From positions 620,001 through 684,000 of the forward strand of contig NZ_CP110973.1 in assembly GCF_026248825.1 (NCBI RefSeq): 64,000 bases of DNA, written 5' to 3'. A program made the position numbers and the translations under genes. Positions 19,385 to 27,983 of the stretch are shown in pieces; the first letter of the stretch is position 1, and the number at the start of each line of letters is the position of its first letter. The notes beneath the pieces are model-generated. The model worked only from the letters and a program-made list of their open reading frames with translations, was not told where the DNA came from and made no database searches. Origin of the DNA: Larkinella insperata (lineage in GTDB: Bacteria; Bacteroidota; Bacteroidia; Cytophagales; Spirosomataceae).

Positions 19385-20182
19385 TCAGGCAACGGTCAGA
19401 TCACTCCGGCGACTGATTTCGGTCAGCGGCTGCTTCTCCAGCCACTCAATCAGCAGACGATTGAACCGATCCGGGTGCTCCATCATGGGAGCATGACAGC
19501 ATTTATCAATAAAGTGCAATTCCGAGTTTGGAATCAGCCGGTTAAATTCGTGCGCAACTTCCGGCGGGGTGATGGTATCGTTCAGCCCCCAGATCAACAG
19601 GGTTGGAATCGTAATGTTGTGAAGCTCCTTGGCTACGTTGTTCCGCTGAGCGGATTTGGCAATGGCCACGATGCGCAGGCACTTGGGAATGCTGTTGGTA
19701 ATTTCGAACACCTCGTCGATCAGTTCTTTCGTGGCAACTTTCGGATCGTAGAACGTGTAGGCTACACGCTCGGCGATGTAATCGTAGCTACCGCGTTTCG
19801 GGTATGACCCCCCCATCGAGTTTTCAAATAACCCCGAACTGCCCGTCAGCACGAGCCGTTTTACCATATCGGGGTGCTTCAGGGTGTACAATAAACCGAC
19901 ATGCCCCCCCAGCGAATTGCCCAGCAGCGTCAGATCCGTCAGCTTTTTAAAATCCAGAAAACTTTCAATAAATCGTACTAATCCTTCTAATCCGGCTTCG
20001 CGGATGGGCATCTCATAAATGGGCATCACGGGAATAACAACCCGGTACCGGTCGGCAAATGCGTTGATCACCCCATCCCAGTTGCTCAGAGCACCAAATA
20101 ATCCATGAAGCAACAGCAACACATCGCCTTGTCCTTCGTCAATGTAGCGGAAGTTGCCTTCTTTCCGAACACGATAGTTCAT
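19385..20182 (-). CDS. Alpha/beta-hydrolase
   Basis: The 265-residue protein has the alpha/beta-hydrolase core: an oxyanion segment LLLLHGLFG, the nucleophile elbow GNSLGG (Ser near 94), an acid in WGLNDTITPP and the catalytic His in DKCCHAPMMEHPDRF. Sequence alone does not show the substrate; it could be an esterase, lipase or C-C hydrolase. It stands upstream of the glutamine amidotransferase at 20235 with only 52 bp between the end of this gene's start region and that gene's stop, but both have room for separate promoters. Confidence 0.9.
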   Translation of the reverse strand: MNYRVRKEGNFRYIDEGQGDVLLLLHGLFGALSNWDGVINAFADRYRVVIPVMPIYEMPIREAGLEGLVRFIESFLDFKKLTDLTLLGNSLGGHVGLLYTLKHPDMVKRLVLTGSSGLFENSMGGSYPKRGSYDYIAERVAYTFYDPKVATKELIDEVFEITNSIPKCLRIVAIAKSAQRNNVAKELHNITIPTLLIWGLNDTITPPEVAHEFNRLIPNSELHFIDKCCHAPMMEHPDRFNRLLIEWLEKQPLTEISRRSDLTVA

Positions 20183-20234
20183 AGCGGTCTTTGTTTTGTC
20201 GTAGAAAAATTGGAAAAATACAATAAAAAAGGCA

Positions 20235-20810
20235 TCATCTGGTCGTATTCACAAAGGTAATCCAATTTTTTAATATTTCGAAGCCGTATTGAGTCAATAC
20301 CGCTTCCGGATGAAACTGAATACCCCAGATTGGCAAATTACGGTGTCGAATCACCATATTTTCGCACTCAACTGTAGCAGCCAGTTCGACCAGATCAGCG
20401 GGCAGTTTCTCCAGCACCAGCGAATGATAGCGGGTTACCGTAAATTCCGCGGGCAGATCGCGTAGTAAAGCATCTTCCGATAACTTCCTAACCACCGATA
20501 ATTTTCCATGCATTGGTTTTGCCGCATTTATCAGACGTGCTCCGAAAAATTCCCCCAGCGCCTGATGCCCTAAACAAACCCCCAGGACAGGCAGTTGCTC
20601 ATGGTAATGCTCAATGACTTCCATCATACAACCAGCTTGCCGGGGGGTTCCGGGGCCGGGCGACAGCACCACGCCGTCGTACGATTCAGTTCTAATTTCG
20701 CTGAGCGAAGCCGTATTGCGTATTACCCGACACGTCGCTCCCGCTTGCTTGAGGTAATCCACCAGCATGTAGGTGAATGAATCGACATTATCCAGAACCA
20801 GTAAATTCAT
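20235..20810 (-). CDS. Glutamine amidotransferase subunit (anthranilate / aminodeoxychorismate synthase component II)
   Basis: I chose ATG 20810, where the protein begins MNLLVLDNVDSFTYMLVDYL as in TrpG/PabA. The 191 residues form a class I glutamine amidotransferase with catalytic Cys79 (GVCLGHQ), His167 and Glu169 (QFHPEAVLTQYG). It delivers ammonia from glutamine to a chorismate-using partner. The partner (TrpE or PabB) is not in the window, so anthranilate and para-aminobenzoate synthesis cannot be told apart; stand-alone copies outside a trp operon are often PabA-like. A -7 element (TATTTTTG) lies just upstream. Confidence 0.9.
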   Translation of the reverse strand: MNLLVLDNVDSFTYMLVDYLKQAGATCRVIRNTASLSEIRTESYDGVVLSPGPGTPRQAGCMMEVIEHYHEQLPVLGVCLGHQALGEFFGARLINAAKPMHGKLSVVRKLSEDALLRDLPAEFTVTRYHSLVLEKLPADLVELAATVECENMVIRHRNLPIWGIQFHPEAVLTQYGFEILKNWITFVNTTR

Positions 20811-20831
20811 ATTGGTAACAAACAAAAAGCG

Positions 20832-20868
20832 CAAAAATAACCATCCTATTGGGTAACCCGTATTTTTG
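20832..20868. promoter_or_regulatory. Divergent -7 promoter elements between pabA/trpG-like gene and amine oxidase gene
   Basis: TATTTTTG at 20861-20868 (plus strand) and the same octamer on the minus strand at 20839-20832 both fit the Bacteroidota -7 consensus TAnnTTTG exactly. They face away from each other in the 81-bp gap between the divergent genes. Neither has a clear TTTG at -33. Confidence 0.55.
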
Positions 20869-20891
20869 TAACAACTAGAACTGACATTCTG

Positions 20892-22181
20892 ATGCAATCC
20901 AGACCTTCTGTAGTCATTGTGGGAGCCGGCATGGCCGGATTAACCTGCGCCGTTTACCTCCGCCAGGCGGGTATTGAAGCCCAGTTGCTGGAAGCTTCGG
21001 ACCGCGTTGGCGGACGGGTCTGCACGGACGTTGTCGACGGTTTTCGACTCGACCGGGGTTTTCAAATCTTGCTGACGGCTTATCCCGAAGCCCGACGGTT
21101 GCTGGATTACGACGCACTGAAGCTGCAATGCTTCCGGCCCGGGGCGCTGATTCACAGCACCATCGATCAGGCTTCCGCCCGGTGGGTTTCGCTGATTAAC
21201 CCGCTGCGCGAACCTTCAGGACTCTTTCAGACCCTGGCGTCCGACGCAGCCACATTCAGCGACAAGATCCGGATTGTTGAACTGATTCGGAAGGTGGGTG
21301 GTTTTTCGACCGACGAGTTTTTTCAACAACAAGCTACGGATACCGAAACGTTTCTCGAAGAATTCGGCTTTTCGGAACAGGTTATCAACGGTTTCTTCCG
21401 TCCGTTCTTCGGGGGGATTTTTCTCGAAGATGCCCTGACGACCTCCAGTAATTTTTTCCAGTTCTGTTTCAAAAATTTTTACTCCAGCGATGCCGCTGTT
21501 CCGGCCGCCGGGATGGAAGCTATTCCGCGCCAGCTGGCCGCCCGGCTGAGTCCGGCGCAAATCCGGCTGAACACGCCGGTGCGGCAAATTCAGGATTCGA
21601 TTTTGTATTTGGAAAACGGCGAAACCATCCAGGCCGATCTGGTGGTGCTGGCCGTCGATGCAACTGCCGCTGACCGTCTGCTGGGCGCTACTCCTCCGGT
21701 GCGCTCGTTTAACCACACCACGAACACGTACTTCGCAGCACCCAAGCCGCCTAAACCCGATTATTCCAATGCCGAAAAATTACTGATTCTCAACACCAAC
21801 CGTCAATCGGCCATTCACAATCTCGCCATCTTGAGTGATGTTGCTCCCTCCTACGCGCCCGATGGGCAGTCGCTGATCTCGGTCAGCACACAGGGGCTGG
21901 AGGTTGTGAACGAAAAAGCCCTAGCCGACCGGATTCGGAAAGAACTGGCGGGCTGGTTTGGCCCGGAGGTTGAGCACTGGCGCTGGCTGAAGACGTACCA
22001 CCTTCCGGAAGCCCTGCCGAGCTACCTGCCGGATGCCACGCACGCCCCGTTGAAACGGAGCGAACGGCTTTTTCAGTGCGGTGACCAGACGGCCTATCCT
22101 TCGCTCAATGCGGCCATGCAAACCGGTCGGAAGGTGGCCGAACTGATCAGTCAGCACGCAGAAAACGCCGGATCGTTCTAA
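20892..22181 (+). CDS. FAD-dependent amine-oxidase/phytoene-desaturase-like oxidoreductase
   Basis: The 429-residue protein opens with an FAD-binding Rossmann motif (VVIVGAGMAGLTCAVYLRQA, residues 7-26) and the following EASDRVGGRV signature of the flavin amine-oxidase superfamily. The C-terminal FAD contact region QCGDQTAYPSLNAAMQTGRK is also present. Related proteins include protoporphyrinogen oxidases, monoamine oxidases and carotenoid desaturases; no carotenoid or haem genes are nearby, so the substrate is open. It is divergent from the glutamine amidotransferase gene and followed by a hairpin. Confidence 0.88.
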   Translation: MQSRPSVVIVGAGMAGLTCAVYLRQAGIEAQLLEASDRVGGRVCTDVVDGFRLDRGFQILLTAYPEARRLLDYDALKLQCFRPGALIHSTIDQASARWVSLINPLREPSGLFQTLASDAATFSDKIRIVELIRKVGGFSTDEFFQQQATDTETFLEEFGFSEQVINGFFRPFFGGIFLEDALTTSSNFFQFCFKNFYSSDAAVPAAGMEAIPRQLAARLSPAQIRLNTPVRQIQDSILYLENGETIQADLVVLAVDATAADRLLGATPPVRSFNHTTNTYFAAPKPPKPDYSNAEKLLILNTNRQSAIHNLAILSDVAPSYAPDGQSLISVSTQGLEVVNEKALADRIRKELAGWFGPEVEHWRWLKTYHLPEALPSYLPDATHAPLKRSERLFQCGDQTAYPSLNAAMQTGRKVAELISQHAENAGSF

Positions 22182-22198
22182 ACGATTCGTTCCACGTC

Positions 22199-22241
22199 GA
22201 TGGTTTTCCAGGATACCGCTCGCTGCCCTCGGAAAACCATC
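22199..22241 (+). terminator. Hairpin after the amine oxidase gene
   Basis: GATGGTTTTCC (22199-22209) and GGAAAACCATC (22231-22241) form a perfect 11-bp stem. No T tract follows, so it is terminator-like rather than a textbook terminator. Confidence 0.5.
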
Positions 22242-22267
22242 TATCAACTACCGTAACTTTATCACGA

Positions 22268-23065
22268 ATGCGTTGGGTTGTTCGCGTCCTGTTGTTTTTA
22301 CTGATTCTACCCCTGGCGTATTTTGCGGCTTTTCCGCAGATTTTTCGTTGTCAGCTGATCGAGTACGGTTCTGACTTTCAGAAGTTTGCCAGGGGCGTCT
22401 GGGTTGATAAAACGACCCCGGAACACCAGCGTGTTTTTCTGCTTTTTGAAATCCATCAGGCCCGCAAACGGCTGGCAAGTCTGTGGACCAGCCCCCCGCA
22501 GAGCCAGGCCACGGTTATTTTCTGCCAGACCCCCGAACAGTATCAACAGTACTGCCAGGACAGTGAAGGTGCCGGATGCAGCCTCGGCACACCCTGGGGC
22601 GAATCGTGGATCATCATCAACCCCTACGGCCGAAATCCGGACGTGCTGGCCCACGAAATGTGTCACGACGAGCTGTATACCCGCCTGGGCTGGCTGACTA
22701 CCCAGCGACAGATTCCGCAGTGGTTTAACGAAGGGCTGGCTATGATGATCGACCAGCGGTTTACCACCGCTACGGACAGCCTGCACCGCTACGAAGAATT
22801 TCGGGATCACTGGCAGCTGCAATCCCACGGGCAACAGATCGTGCTGGAGCTGGAAGAACTCAAATCGCTAGAAGGCTTCTTTTCGGGCGGCACCAATCGG
22901 GTCATGCTGGCTTACATGACCGCCGGTCAGGAAGTAGCGCGCTGGCTTTCCATTGTCGGACGAAGTGGCTTGCGCAGACTGGTCGACGCAATCCAGGCGG
23001 GCGAGGATTTTGAAGTAGCTTATCAGCGGCTGGAACGGGAAGCCCAACCCCGCAACGCAAAGTAA
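22268..23065 (+). CDS. Membrane-anchored HExxH metallopeptidase-like protein
   Basis: The 265-residue protein has an N-terminal membrane helix (about 4-24) and a zinc-peptidase signature HEMCH (His129, Glu130, His133), with a likely third ligand Glu155 in QWFNEGLAMM. This HExxH plus NEG layout is typical of gluzincins. Several Cys residues (86, 96, 104, 132) in the outer part could form disulfides. Substrate unknown. It lies 86 bp after the oxidoreductase gene with a hairpin between, so it may have its own promoter. Confidence 0.78.
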   Translation: MRWVVRVLLFLLILPLAYFAAFPQIFRCQLIEYGSDFQKFARGVWVDKTTPEHQRVFLLFEIHQARKRLASLWTSPPQSQATVIFCQTPEQYQQYCQDSEGAGCSLGTPWGESWIIINPYGRNPDVLAHEMCHDELYTRLGWLTTQRQIPQWFNEGLAMMIDQRFTTATDSLHRYEEFRDHWQLQSHGQQIVLELEELKSLEGFFSGGTNRVMLAYMTAGQEVARWLSIVGRSGLRRLVDAIQAGEDFEVAYQRLEREAQPRNAK

Positions 23066-23217
23066 ATACCGTTACTGACAGTGCATCCCGCAAATAGCCC
23101 AGCTCAGCCGGTTCCACGATTTAATTCGGCCAAAGAATTGTAACTTGAAACGCCAAGCGACTCATACCCGTCGTTTGTCAACCATCACCAGTACCATACG
23201 CGCCGAATTCTCCTTAC

Positions 23218-24156
23218 ATGAAATACCTGCTGAGCCTTCTTTTTTGTTGCCTGCTTTCCGTTGCCGCCCATTGCCAAACCGTGTCCTTTTCGTTCAACGA
23301 TTACCTTACCTTTCCGCACAGCCGCAATCTGCACGGTATTTCAGGCATGGAATTTATCCCGGCCCGCCAGGAGTGGCAACTGGCCGCCGACCGCGGCAAC
23401 TACTACGTTTTCCGAAATCTTCACCAGATTACAGACTGGGTCTGCGCACCCGATTCGGTTTTTCAAACGGGTCTTTATGTTGAATCGGTCCGGTATGACG
23501 CCCCAACGGACACCTATTTTTTCTCCGTCGAAACCGATGACGAATCGTATGTAGGCTTCAAAAAACACGCCATGCCGGGGTTGGGAGAAACGTTCGGGCG
23601 CATTCCCTTACCGCATCCGCTACCGGTGGACCGTAACAAGGGAATTGAAGCGCTGGCACTAACGCCGAACTACCTCTGGGTCGCTCCCGAAGCCGGATCG
23701 GTTGAGGAAGCCCGGATCGACAATCCGCTAATTCATTTTTACCGTTACAAGAAAACGGGAGACTCGGTGGTGTTCGATGCCGAATTTAGCTATGAAATCG
23801 ACCGAAACGTGTGCCCGACGGACAGCAACGAAAAGCTGGGTGGTATTTCAGAAATGATTGCCCTGCCAGGTGACGAATCCCGGCTGCTGGTCTTGGAACG
23901 GTGTTACGAGCCAACCACCAGATCCGTCACGGCGAAATTGTACGAAGCGCAAATTGACGAAGCCCGCAAAAAGCTGATTAAGCTAAAAGACAAACCCGCC
24001 TTTGATTTTAACAGCCGCAGCGGCTTCCGGCCCGATAACCTGGAAGCGATGACATGGGGGGAGGATAATGACGGTCACAAAACGCTGTTTATCCTGTCCG
24101 ACGACAACATCAGCAAAAACCAGTGGACGCAGCTAATCATCCTCGAAATGAAATAA
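23218..24156 (+). CDS. Secreted esterase-like-activity-of-phytase family protein
   Basis: The 312-residue product has a signal peptide (about 1-19, ending AAHCQ). The body fits the phytase-like esterase family seen beside many Bacteroidota genes: HGISGMEFIPARQEWQLAAD near the start, EALALTPNYLWVAPE in the middle and NLEAMTWGEDNDGHKTLFIL near the end, as in a beta-propeller with internal repeats. True phytase activity is not shown. It is probably a periplasmic or surface protein of unknown substrate. Confidence 0.8.
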   Translation: MKYLLSLLFCCLLSVAAHCQTVSFSFNDYLTFPHSRNLHGISGMEFIPARQEWQLAADRGNYYVFRNLHQITDWVCAPDSVFQTGLYVESVRYDAPTDTYFFSVETDDESYVGFKKHAMPGLGETFGRIPLPHPLPVDRNKGIEALALTPNYLWVAPEAGSVEEARIDNPLIHFYRYKKTGDSVVFDAEFSYEIDRNVCPTDSNEKLGGISEMIALPGDESRLLVLERCYEPTTRSVTAKLYEAQIDEARKKLIKLKDKPAFDFNSRSGFRPDNLEAMTWGEDNDGHKTLFILSDDNISKNQWTQLIILEMK

Positions 24157-24331
24157 AACAGAAGAGGCAGTACGCTAAAAAAACCGCATAAACTCCTCCT
24201 TCACTTATAAAACCGTAACCGGTCTTTGAACAACTTAGTAGTCAACCTTTTATAAACACTGTTAACTGCAAGTTTTTCTCGCTAGCAGAATATTTACTTA
24301 TTGTTACCGAGTTGACAAAAACAGTAAAATG

Positions 24332-24363
24332 TTTGGATTTGTTAGTGAACGGCCATAGGTTTA
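24332..24363 (+). promoter_or_regulatory. Candidate promoter of the NlpC/P60 gene
   Basis: TTTG at 24332-24335, then 20 bp, then TAGGTTTA at 24356-24363 matches the Bacteroidota pattern TTTG-N19-21-TAnnTTTG with one mismatch in the last base. It lies 31 bp before the ATG at 24395. Confidence 0.45.
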
Positions 24364-24394
24364 AGTATCGAAACTTGACTTGACCTACTAATTT

Positions 24395-24940
24395 ATGATT
24401 AGAAAAGTGCTCCTGACAGCGCTTTGCGCTGTCTCGTTTGGCATTGCTCAAGCCCACCGCCCGCTAAAGAACCTTGTTAAAAAGTCCTCGGCCCTTCCAT
24501 CCGTTGTTGCCGATTCAGCCGCTTCCGACTCCGCTTTTTACGAGCGCATTCCGCTGGTTCAGGACCTTCTCAGCTACGCCCGAAAGCACCTTTCTTCGCG
24601 ATACCGCTCCGGCGGATCTTCTCCCCGAGGTTTCGATTGTTCCGGTTTCACCCGGTTTTGTTTCCGTAAATTCGGAATTTCCCTACCGCATTCCAGTGCC
24701 GCCCAGGGCCGGGTCGGCGTTAAAATTGGGCAGAATATCGCCAAACCCGGTGATCTCATCTTCTTCAAAGGCCAAAGCTCCCGCAGCAAACGCATCGGTC
24801 ACGTGGGTATGATCGTGGAAGTGGCCGGCGACCGCATCAAATTTATTCATTCGGCCTGGAACGGCGGGGTTCGCTACGACTGGCTGCACGCCCGGTACTA
24901 CCAACGGCGGTTTATCGGCATCCGGCGCGTCATCAGTTAA
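24395..24940 (+). CDS. Secreted NlpC/P60 cysteine peptidase (peptidoglycan hydrolase)
   Basis: The 181-residue product has a signal peptide (about 1-20, ending AQAHR) and a C-terminal NlpC/P60 domain (about 55-180). The catalytic residues are Cys82 (FDCSGFTRF), His136 (IGHVGMI) and His152 (KFIHSAW). Such enzymes cut the D-Glu to diaminopimelate bond in peptidoglycan stem peptides. Its TAA stop (24938-24940) overlaps the argB stop on the other strand in the palindrome TTAA, so the two genes are convergent with no spacer. Confidence 0.94.
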   Translation: MIRKVLLTALCAVSFGIAQAHRPLKNLVKKSSALPSVVADSAASDSAFYERIPLVQDLLSYARKHLSSRYRSGGSSPRGFDCSGFTRFCFRKFGISLPHSSAAQGRVGVKIGQNIAKPGDLIFFKGQSSRSKRIGHVGMIVEVAGDRIKFIHSAWNGGVRYDWLHARYYQRRFIGIRRVIS

Positions 24941-25737
24941 GCTTTTTCCTCCGTCAAACGCAGCACGGTTCCTACCCCGCTTCCGCTGATCGCTTCGGCG
25001 ACCTGATCGGCGTGGCAGATAATCACGCGCTTAACGCCTTTTTCGAGGGCTTTGAAGGCATTGTCCAGCTTCGGAATCATGCCTTTGTTGATAACGCCCC
25101 GGCTTTTGTAGTCAACGTACTTTTCGGGGGTCAGCTCGTTAATGACGCTATCGTCGTTCGTGGGGTCCGATAAAACGCCTTTTTTCTCGAAGCAGTACAC
25201 CAGCGTCACCTCGTTCCGAACGGCCGTATCAACCGCCATTGCCGACGCCATCGTATCGGCGTTGGTATTCAGCAGACTTCCGGAGCGCTCGAAGGTGAGC
25301 GGAGCAAAAACCGGCACCAGATTCTGGCGGATAAAATACTGGATCTGGCCGGAGTTTACTTCTTCAATATCGCCCACAAAACCGTAGTCGATTTCGCCCA
25401 CGGCCCGCTTTTTCGACCGAACGGTATTGGCATCCGCCCCGGTCAGGCCGATGGCATCAACGCCGATGGCCTGCAATTGAGCCACAATCTGTTTGTTCAC
25501 CAACCCCCCGTAGACCATCGTCACCACGTCGAGCATGGGTTGGTCGGTAATCCGGCGCCCCTCCACCATCGTGGTTGCAATGCCCAATTTTTCGGCCACC
25601 TGCGTGGCAATTTTCCCGCCCCCGTGAATCAGAATTTTGTGGCCCTGAATCCCGCGAAACGAGGTCAGAAACCGTTTCAGCGCATCGGGATTGTCGATGA
25701 CGTTGCCGCCTATTTTAATAATAACGAGACTGCTCAT
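24937..25737 (-). CDS. argB: Acetylglutamate kinase (or succinylglutamate kinase)
   Basis: From ATG 25737 the 266-residue protein is an amino-acid kinase with the nucleotide-binding IKIGGNVID start, the HGGGKIAT motif and GLTGADANTV, as in ArgB. It phosphorylates the acylated glutamate in the second step of arginine synthesis. Its start overlaps the stop of the upstream transcarbamylase gene by 4 bp (ATGA), which suggests translational coupling. Whether the acyl group is acetyl or succinyl is unsettled in this lineage (see the argF' entry). The stop overlaps the NlpC stop on the opposite strand. Confidence 0.94.
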   Translation of the reverse strand: MSSLVIIKIGGNVIDNPDALKRFLTSFRGIQGHKILIHGGGKIATQVAEKLGIATTMVEGRRITDQPMLDVVTMVYGGLVNKQIVAQLQAIGVDAIGLTGADANTVRSKKRAVGEIDYGFVGDIEEVNSGQIQYFIRQNLVPVFAPLTFERSGSLLNTNADTMASAMAVDTAVRNEVTLVYCFEKKGVLSDPTNDDSVINELTPEKYVDYKSRGVINKGMIPKLDNAFKALEKGVKRVIICHADQVAEAISGSGVGTVLRLTEEKA

Positions 25738-26681
25738 AACCCTTGCAAAACGCCTTTTAATACGGCCTGCGCCGACCATTCGCGGTTAGCCGCCTGCTCA
25801 ATCACTATCGACTGCGGGCTGTCGAGCACCTCGTCGGTCACTTTCATGTTGCGCCGGACCGGCAGGCAGTGCATAAATTTCCCGTTGTCGGTCAGCCGCA
25901 TTTTGTCCATTGTTACCATCCACGACGGATCCTGAGTCAGCACCTGCCCGTACTGCTGGTAAGACGACCAGTTTTTGCCGTAGATAAAATCAGCGCCTTC
26001 GAAGGCTTCGTTCTGGTTGTGAATGATGCGCGCATTACCGGCAAATTCCGGCGCCAGTTCGTAGCCTTCCGGGTGCGTAATCACAAAATCAACGTCCATG
26101 TGATTCATCCACTCCGAAAACGAATTGGCAACGGCCTGCGGCAACGGCTTAAAGTGCGGTAGCCAGGTCAGCACCACCTTGGGGCGCTTTTTGACCTTAA
26201 ATTCCTCGATAGTGATGCAGTCGGCCAGTGATTGCAGCGGGTGCCGCGTGGCCGATTCGAGGTTGACGATGGGTACCCCGGCGTACTTTTGGAATTGGCT
26301 CATCACCACTTCGCTGTAATCCTGCTCACGGTCCTTCAGACCGGCAAACGCCCGAACGGCAATGATGTCGCAGTATTTGCCCACCACGGCGGCAGCTTCC
26401 TTGACGTGTTCGGCTTTGTCGCCGTTCATCACCACGCCTTCCTCCATTTCCAGGCCCCAGCTATCCTGCCCCACGTTCATCGTGATGACGTTCATGCCCA
26501 AGTTTTGAGCCGCTTTCTGCGTGCTCATGCGCGTGCGCAGGCTGGAGTTGAAGAAAATCAGGCCAATGGTTTTATGGTGACCCAGCGCCTGGTCGGCAAA
26601 GGGATTTTGTTTAGCATTCAGTCCCTCCTGAATGAGGGCGTTCAAATCGGGTACGTCGTTGTACGTTACGAAATTGGTCAT
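25734..26681 (-). CDS. argF': N-acylornithine carbamoyltransferase (ArgF' type)
   Basis: The 315-residue protein belongs to the AOTCase/SOTCase group that carbamoylates an acylated ornithine, not free ornithine. It has the carbamoyl-phosphate loop FFNSSLRTRMSTQKAA (residues 43-58), ATRHPLQSLADCIT and the HCLPVRRN motif. By family knowledge, residue 90 sets the acyl preference: Pro in the succinyl enzyme of Bacteroides fragilis and Glu in the acetyl enzyme of Xanthomonas. Here the matching position is Ala90 (GDKAEH), so neither assignment is safe. The gene lies between argD (27 bp upstream) and argB (4-bp overlap). Confidence 0.93.
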   Translation of the reverse strand: MTNFVTYNDVPDLNALIQEGLNAKQNPFADQALGHHKTIGLIFFNSSLRTRMSTQKAAQNLGMNVITMNVGQDSWGLEMEEGVVMNGDKAEHVKEAAAVVGKYCDIIAVRAFAGLKDREQDYSEVVMSQFQKYAGVPIVNLESATRHPLQSLADCITIEEFKVKKRPKVVLTWLPHFKPLPQAVANSFSEWMNHMDVDFVITHPEGYELAPEFAGNARIIHNQNEAFEGADFIYGKNWSSYQQYGQVLTQDPSWMVTMDKMRLTDNGKFMHCLPVRRNMKVTDEVLDSPQSIVIEQAANREWSAQAVLKGVLQGL

Positions 26682-26708
26682 TCCGGTAGCAAAGTCGGGT
26701 TAAAGCGG

Positions 26709-27836
26709 TTACGAAATTACGCGCACTTCTTTGCTCAGTGCTTCCAGAAATACATCGACTTCTTCCCGGCCCAGCGCCAGCGAAGGCAGCAAACGAATGG
26801 TATTTTTACCGGCCACACCCGTAAATATATGGTGCTCAAACAGCAGCGAATTCCGCAGCGTTTCCACAGGAAAGTCGTATTCGATACCAATCATCAGGCC
26901 GCGTCCGCGCAGGTCTTTGTAACCGCCGATCTGGCGAATCCCGTTCATGACATATTCCCCCATCTGGGCCGCGTTTTCAATCAGGTTCTCGTCCTTCATG
27001 ATGTCCAGAACCGCGATACCCGCCGTACAGGCCAGGTGATTTCCGCCGAACGTTGTTCCCAGCAGCCCGTAGCTGGCGTTAAATTTGGGCGAGATCAGCA
27101 CGCCCCCGATCGGAAAACCGTTGCCCATGCCCTTCGCTGTCGTAATCAGATCCGGCGTAATACCGCTGAACTGGTGGGAGAAAAACTTGCCCGAACGACC
27201 GTAACCGCACTGCACCCCGTCCAGAATCAGAATAGCACCGGTTTCGTCGCACTTCCGGCGCAGGGCCTGTAAAAACTCATCGGTCGCAACCTGAATACCA
27301 CCCACGCCCTGAATCCCTTCGATAATGACGGCGCAGGTTTGATCGGTAATACCGGCCAGAGCGGCTTCAACGTCGTTAAACGGCAGAAAGGTAACGTGTT
27401 CGTTGTAGTTAACGGGGGCAACAATCGCCGGGTTGTCCGTCGCGGCAACGGCTCCGGCCGTGCGCCCGTGGAACGACTTTTTAAAGGCCACTACGTTTTT
27501 GCGGCCCGTGTGGAACGAAGCCAGCTTCAGCGCATTTTCGTTGGCTTCGGCCCCGGAATTGCACAAAAACAGGGCGTAATCCGGATACCCCGATAGTTCA
27601 CCCAGCTTTTCCGATAATTCTTCCTGCTGCCGAATCCGGACCGAATTGGAGTAAAACGAAATCCGGTTCAATTGCTCCGTCAACGCCCTGACATACCGTG
27701 GGTGCGTATGGCCTACGGAAATAACCGCGTGCCCACCGTATAAATCGAGATAACGGTCACCTTTGGTGTCCCACAAATAGCTGCCCTGCGCCCGAACGGG
27801 TTCGATGTCGTAGAGCGGATAGACGTTGAAAAGCAT
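26709..27836 (-). CDS. argD: Acylornithine aminotransferase, class III PLP enzyme
   Basis: The 375-residue protein has the PLP-dependent class III fold: NSGAEANE (93-100) for the phosphate, Asp206 for the pyridine nitrogen, Gln209 and the PLP-lysine Lys235 in TTAKGMGNG. It makes the acylated ornithine used by the next gene product. The usual DEVQ motif reads DGVQ here: Gly207 (codon GGG at 27216-27218) replaces a very conserved Glu, one base change from GAG. The first gene of the argD-argF'-argB unit; a weak -7 element (TAAAATTG) lies at 27898-27891. Confidence 0.93.
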   Translation of the reverse strand: MLFNVYPLYDIEPVRAQGSYLWDTKGDRYLDLYGGHAVISVGHTHPRYVRALTEQLNRISFYSNSVRIRQQEELSEKLGELSGYPDYALFLCNSGAEANENALKLASFHTGRKNVVAFKKSFHGRTAGAVAATDNPAIVAPVNYNEHVTFLPFNDVEAALAGITDQTCAVIIEGIQGVGGIQVATDEFLQALRRKCDETGAILILDGVQCGYGRSGKFFSHQFSGITPDLITTAKGMGNGFPIGGVLISPKFNASYGLLGTTFGGNHLACTAGIAVLDIMKDENLIENAAQMGEYVMNGIRQIGGYKDLRGRGLMIGIEYDFPVETLRNSLLFEHHIFTGVAGKNTIRLLPSLALGREEVDVFLEALSKEVRVIS

Positions 27837-27931
27837 TTTGAAACGGGATTAAGCGAAAAACTAATTTCTGGCTGCTTGATTTTCAGCCTGCAATTTTACG
27901 CATTCTGACGGGAATATTCGCGAAAAATGTA

Positions 27932-27957
27932 AAAAGCAGGCGTGAGCACCTGCTTTT
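27932..27957 (-). terminator. Rho-independent terminator of the 400-residue unknown gene
   Basis: AAAAGCAGG (27932-27940) and CCTGCTTTT (27949-27957) pair around an 8-nt loop, and in the minus direction a T-rich stretch follows. It is 27 bp after that gene's stop codon. Confidence 0.8.
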
Positions 27958-27983
27958 GATAACCGTGAATTGCGAGCAGACGT

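Noticed and set aside
26232..27272. Long open frame (346 codons) on the plus strand opposite argF' and argD
   Set aside because: It lies wholly across two well-supported enzymes on the other strand and has no recognisable motifs, no sensible start context and a low-complexity composition typical of antisense frames in this base composition.
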